DNA from: Raineyella sp964402325
GTDB lineage: Bacteria; Actinomycetota; Actinomycetes; Propionibacteriales; Propionibacteriaceae
Assembly (NCBI GenBank): GCA_964402325.1
Contig: CAYOBI010000100.1
Span: forward strand, 1-7,670
Direction: 5' to 3'
DNA: 7,670 nucleotides
Shown here: in pieces, positions 5,608 through 7,670 of the stretch
Numbering within the stretch: the first letter of the stretch is position 1
Layout of the letters: each line of letters opens with the position of its first letter
Program-made: the position numbers and the translations under genes
Notes under the pieces: generated by a model
What the model was told of the DNA's origin: nothing
Database searches by the model: none
The model's input: the letters and a program-made list of their open reading frames with translations, nothing else

Positions 5608-7182
5608 TCATCCGGTCGCCTGGACGACCAGGAACCCGTCCACCACCAGTGGACGGACCTGGGCGACGACCTCGGTCCGCAACACGTCGACGTCGACCTC
5701 CAGGAGCTGGGCCACCGCCTCGATGATGATGCCCAGCGGCAGGTCGCCGTCGCAGGCGCCGAGCACCCCCGCCAGTGCCGTGTCGGCCTCCACCGCACGC
5801 GCGAATCCGGTCCCCTGCCGCAGCACGACGTGCTCCGGATCGGCCGCACCCGGCACCCCGTACGTCTCCTGGACTGCTCCGACAAGACGCCAGGAGGTCG
5901 CCAGCAGCTCCTCGTCGGTCCGCCGGGCCAGTGCAACGCCGAGCTGCTGGGCGGCGAACCCGGTTCCGACCGGCTGGACCACACGGTGCGGCCAGTCCTC
6001 CAGCTGCACGTGCGGCTGCGCGTGACCCGCCCGGTGCAGGCTGATCCAGCCGAGCCCGACGCCCTCGATCCCCAGTCCGTCGAAGTACTCCAGCCACTGC
6101 GCGTAGCGGCCGACGTACTCGTCCGACCCCGCCAGTCCCGCATCGTTGAGCCACAGCTCGATGTACTCGTACGGGTCGAGCAGCTCGCGCTGCAGGACGA
6201 GGGCGTCGCAGCCGGTCGGATCGATCCAGCGGTGCAGCCGCTCGGTCCAGTCCTGTCCGGCGATGTGGGCCCAGTTCGCCAGCACCTGCAAGGTGCCACC
6301 GTCGGTGAGCATCTCCCCGGCGCCCCGCACCACCCTGGCCACGAGGTCGTCGGCGAGGAAGGCGCCCTCGCGGTAGGTGAGCCGTGACTCCGCCTCCCCC
6401 GGAGGCGCCATGACGTACGGCGGGTTGCTGACGATCAGATCGAAGCGCTCCCCTGCCACCGGCTCGTACAGACTGCCCTCCCGCAGCTCGACGCGGTCCT
6501 CGACCCCGTTGAGGCGCAGGGTGAGCTCGGCCAGTCGCAGAGCCCGTGGATTGAGGTCGGTGGCGACCACCCGGTCGGCGTGGCTGACCAGGTGCAGCGA
6601 CTGCACACCGCACCCGGTGCCCAGGTCGAGGGCCCGGCCCACAGGACGGCGGATCGTCATCTCCGTCAGGGTGACCGACGCCGGGCTCGCGGAGAGCACG
6701 AAGTCCGGGCGGGTCCGGGTGACCCGCCCGTCCAACCCCGGTACATGGTCGGCGACCACCCATCCGTCGACAGCCGCTCCCGAGGCCTCGTCCGCCCCGT
6801 ACGGCCTGACGTCGACCGTTGCCACCACCCGGCCGGCGACCCGTTCGAGCAGCCCGTCGGCAACCAGCGGCCCGACCAGGCCCGGAAGCGCGCGGTCAGC
6901 CGCCTCCTGCCCGACGGTCCGCTGCAACACGAACAGGCGCAGCAGGGTGGCCTGCGCGTCGTCCTCACCGCCGAGCGCGCGCAGCGCAGCGAACGTCGTG
7001 TTGCGGGCCAGAGCGGCGTTGGCCTGGGGGCCCAACCGACCGGCGACCCGGTCGACGGTGAAGTCGGCCGCCCGGAACGCCTCGGCGAGACGTCGGGGAT
7101 CGGTGACCGACGTCGGTGGCGCGAAGCGACCGCAGGGGTGCGCTGGGCCGGGATCAGCTGACATGCCGGGATCAACGGACAT
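5608..7182 (-). CDS. SAM-dependent methyltransferase with PrmC/HemK-like core and long extensions
   Basis: This 524-aa protein has three parts. The N-terminal region (about 20-130) is helical and looks like a winged-helix domain. The class I methyltransferase core has the SAM-binding motif A-L-D-L-G-T-G-C-G-V (184-193), the acidic end of strand 2 in A-T-D-L-N-P-R-A, and the catalytic N-P-P-Y (253-256) typical of enzymes that methylate amide or ring nitrogens, such as PrmC and rRNA/DNA N-methyltransferases. A C-terminal region of about 200 residues has no motif I know. Related proteins of this length are widespread and chromosomal in actinobacteria; I do not know of a proven substrate. It converges on the sugar transferase with 12 bp between stops, so it is probably not part of the polysaccharide pathway. 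The ATG at 7182 has only a weak GGGGAC before it; the ATG at 7164, inside an 18-bp duplication, is a real alternative. Confidence 0.85.
   Translation of the reverse strand: MSVDPGMSADPGPAHPCGRFAPPTSVTDPRRLAEAFRAADFTVDRVAGRLGPQANAALARNTTFAALRALGGEDDAQATLLRLFVLQRTVGQEAADRALPGLVGPLVADGLLERVAGRVVATVDVRPYGADEASGAAVDGWVVADHVPGLDGRVTRTRPDFVLSASPASVTLTEMTIRRPVGRALDLGTGCGVQSLHLVSHADRVVATDLNPRALRLAELTLRLNGVEDRVELREGSLYEPVAGERFDLIVSNPPYVMAPPGEAESRLTYREGAFLADDLVARVVRGAGEMLTDGGTLQVLANWAHIAGQDWTERLHRWIDPTGCDALVLQRELLDPYEYIELWLNDAGLAGSDEYVGRYAQWLEYFDGLGIEGVGLGWISLHRAGHAQPHVQLEDWPHRVVQPVGTGFAAQQLGVALARRTDEELLATSWRLVGAVQETYGVPGAADPEHVVLRQGTGFARAVEADTALAGVLGACDGDLPLGIIIEAVAQLLEVDVDVLRTEVVAQVRPLVVDGFLVVQATG
5636..5656. 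terminator. 8-bp stem-loop near convergent stops, possible terminator
   Basis: CCGTCCAC (5636-5643) and GTGGACGG (5649-5656) form a perfect 8-bp stem with loop CACCA, 40 nt past the sugar transferase stop and inside the 3' end of the methyltransferase gene. No T-run follows. It could end plus-strand transcription, but its coding position weakens the case. Confidence 0.3.
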
Positions 7183-7183
7183 G
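7148..7183 (-). repeat. Imperfect 18-bp tandem duplication at the methyltransferase start
   Basis: The units 7148-7165 and 7166-7183 differ at only two positions (16 of 18 identical; read on the plus strand both start CCGGGATCA and end GACATG). Each contains one minus-strand ATG, so the duplication gives two in-frame starts (7182 and 7164) and the N-terminal repeat M-S-V-D-P-G / M-S-A-D-P-G. Confidence 0.7.
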
Positions 7184-7227
7184 TCCCCATCGTCGCATGC
7201 ATCGTGGGTGACGCGGTCCCGCGAAGT

Positions 7228-7249
7228 GCGGTGGCGCAGCCTCCACCGC
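7228..7249. promoter_or_regulatory. 7-bp inverted repeat in divergent gap
   Basis: GCGGTGG (7228-7234) and CCACCGC (7243-7249) flank an 8-nt spacer in the 131-bp gap between the methyltransferase and the right-hand glycosyltransferase. It may be a regulatory dyad or a chance GC pairing. Confidence 0.25.
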
Positions 7250-7259
7250 TCGCCCGCGG

Positions 7260-7273
7260 GAGGCGGCCGCCTC
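7260..7273. promoter_or_regulatory. 14-bp perfect palindrome GAGGCGGCCGCCTC, operator candidate
   Basis: This uninterrupted palindrome directly follows a shorter one (CCCGCGGG, 7253-7260) and ends 28 nt before the putative -10 box of the right-hand glycosyltransferase, so it sits where a regulator could act on that promoter. About one such dyad would be expected by chance in a window of this G+C content, so only its position makes it of interest. Confidence 0.35.
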
Positions 7274-7301
7274 GGTGTCGTCGGCTGTCAGGGTCGGCGG
7301 C

Positions 7302-7307
7302 TACTGT
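7302..7307 (+). promoter_or_regulatory. Putative -10 box (TACTGT) before the right-hand glycosyltransferase
   Basis: TACTGT fits TANNNT and is followed by seven bases (GAGACAC) and then the ATG at 7315, the spacing of a leaderless transcript. No clear -35 box is present at the usual distance. An alternative reading is that GTGAG (7306-7310) acts as a weak ribosome binding site. Confidence 0.35.
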
Positions 7308-7314
7308 GAGACAC

Positions 7315-7670
7315 ATGGGGGATCAAGGGGCCGATGTGCGGCACCGCCTACGTGTCGTTGTGCTCGACCACACCGGTGCGGTCGGCGGCGCCGAGTTGGC
7401 GCTGATCCGACTGCTGGACCAGCTCGACGACGCGGTCAGCGTGCACACCGTCCTGTTCAGTGACGGGCCCTTGGCAGGACGCCTGGCGGCCGCGGGCCAC
7501 AGCGTCGAGGTCAGGCCGCTGGATCCCCGGATCGCCTCCGCCGACCGCCAGGCCTCCGGTGGAACCCGTTTCGCCGCCCTGGTCAACGCCCTGCGGGTCC
7601 TCCCCTACGCGATCGGACTCGGCGTCCACCTGCGCCGATTGACCCCCGACGTGGTCCACACCACGTCGTT
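7315..7670 (+). CDS. Glycosyltransferase (GT4-type) N-terminal part, cut by the window edge
   Basis: The frame is open from the ATG at 7315 to the right edge: 118 complete codons of a longer gene. After a short hydrophilic start the protein reads R-L-R-V-V-V-L-D-H-T-G-A-V-G-G-A-E-L-A-L (residues 11-30). This is a first beta strand followed by the Gly-rich GGAE loop of GT4 (GT-B fold) glycosyltransferases. It continues with alternating strands and helices, including V-H-T-V-L-F-S-D-G-P-L-A-G-R-L (about 45-59) and L-T-P-D-V-V-H-T-T-S near the edge, the usual 'kPDvVHth' strand. The nucleotide-sugar-binding domain is outside the window. It would add a further sugar in the same pathway as the GT at 2734. 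A GTG at 7306 is an alternative start. It is divergent from the methyltransferase gene. Confidence 0.8.
   Translation, partial: MGDQGADVRHRLRVVVLDHTGAVGGAELALIRLLDQLDDAVSVHTVLFSDGPLAGRLAAAGHSVEVRPLDPRIASADRQASGGTRFAALVNALRVLPYAIGLGVHLRRLTPDVVHTTS

Noticed and set aside
4353..5726. 457-codon + strand frame overlapping the sugar transferase
   Set aside because: Shadow of the sugar transferase in another frame: Arg/Pro-rich and without membrane segments or motifs.
5438..6763. 441-codon minus-strand frame overlapping the methyltransferase
   Set aside because: Frame-shifted shadow with Gly/Arg/Ala-rich sequence. The methyltransferase frame holds the SAM-binding and NPPY motifs.
1..7670. tRNA, rRNA, CRISPR arrays, insertion sequences, prophage genes
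   Set aside because: No repeat-spacer pattern, transposase-like protein or phage protein was seen among the frames, and no cloverleaf or rRNA-like sequence was noticed in the gaps.

Overview
The window is about 70% G+C. It has short intergenic gaps, start/stop overlaps of the ATGA/TGATG type and strong G/C bias in coding frames, which points to a high-GC actinomycete (Actinomycetota). I cannot place it to genus from sequence alone. The content is a cell-surface polysaccharide (exopolysaccharide/capsule) locus that also carries a set of small 'peptide-chemistry' genes.

Layout, left to right. (1) 1-232: 3' end of an unrecognised + strand gene with a Pro/Arg-rich tail. (2) 264-1441: a two-gene minus-strand operon encoding an NTP_transf_5-type nucleotidyltransferase and then, with a TGATG overlap, a PqqD-like protein. 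(3) A 73-bp divergent control region (1442-1514) containing two abutting palindromes and a likely leaderless promoter for the minus operon. (4) 1515-3885: a plus-strand operon of an HPr-kinase-like P-loop protein, a second PqqD-like protein and a GT4 glycosyltransferase, each joined to the next by an ATGA overlap. (5) A 201-bp leader with several alternative GC hairpins, followed by a 502-aa polyprenyl-phosphate sugar-1-phosphate transferase (4087-5595), the enzyme that primes lipid-linked glycan assembly. (6) Converging with it, a 524-aa SAM-dependent methyltransferase with a PrmC/HemK-like NPPY motif (5608-7182, minus). (7) A 131-bp divergent gap with palindromes, then the first 118 codons of another GT4-type glycosyltransferase that runs off the right edge.

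How the genes may work together. The sugar transferase would load the first sugar phosphate onto undecaprenyl (or another polyprenyl) phosphate, and the GT4 enzymes would extend it. The HprK-like, PqqD-like and nucleotidyltransferase proteins do not belong to classical Wzx/Wzy polysaccharide assembly. The same three families occur together as tailoring and recognition genes in some lasso-peptide and related RiPP clusters, where PqqD-like domains bind leader peptides and HprK-like kinases phosphorylate the peptide. Two PqqD-like genes split between divergent operons and translationally coupled to this kinase/nucleotidyltransferase pair are the most interesting part of the window. No precursor peptide, B2-type protease or lasso cyclase is visible here, so a RiPP reading is a hypothesis only.

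No tRNA, rRNA, CRISPR array, insertion sequence or phage gene is seen. No gene-free stretch exceeds 300 bases.
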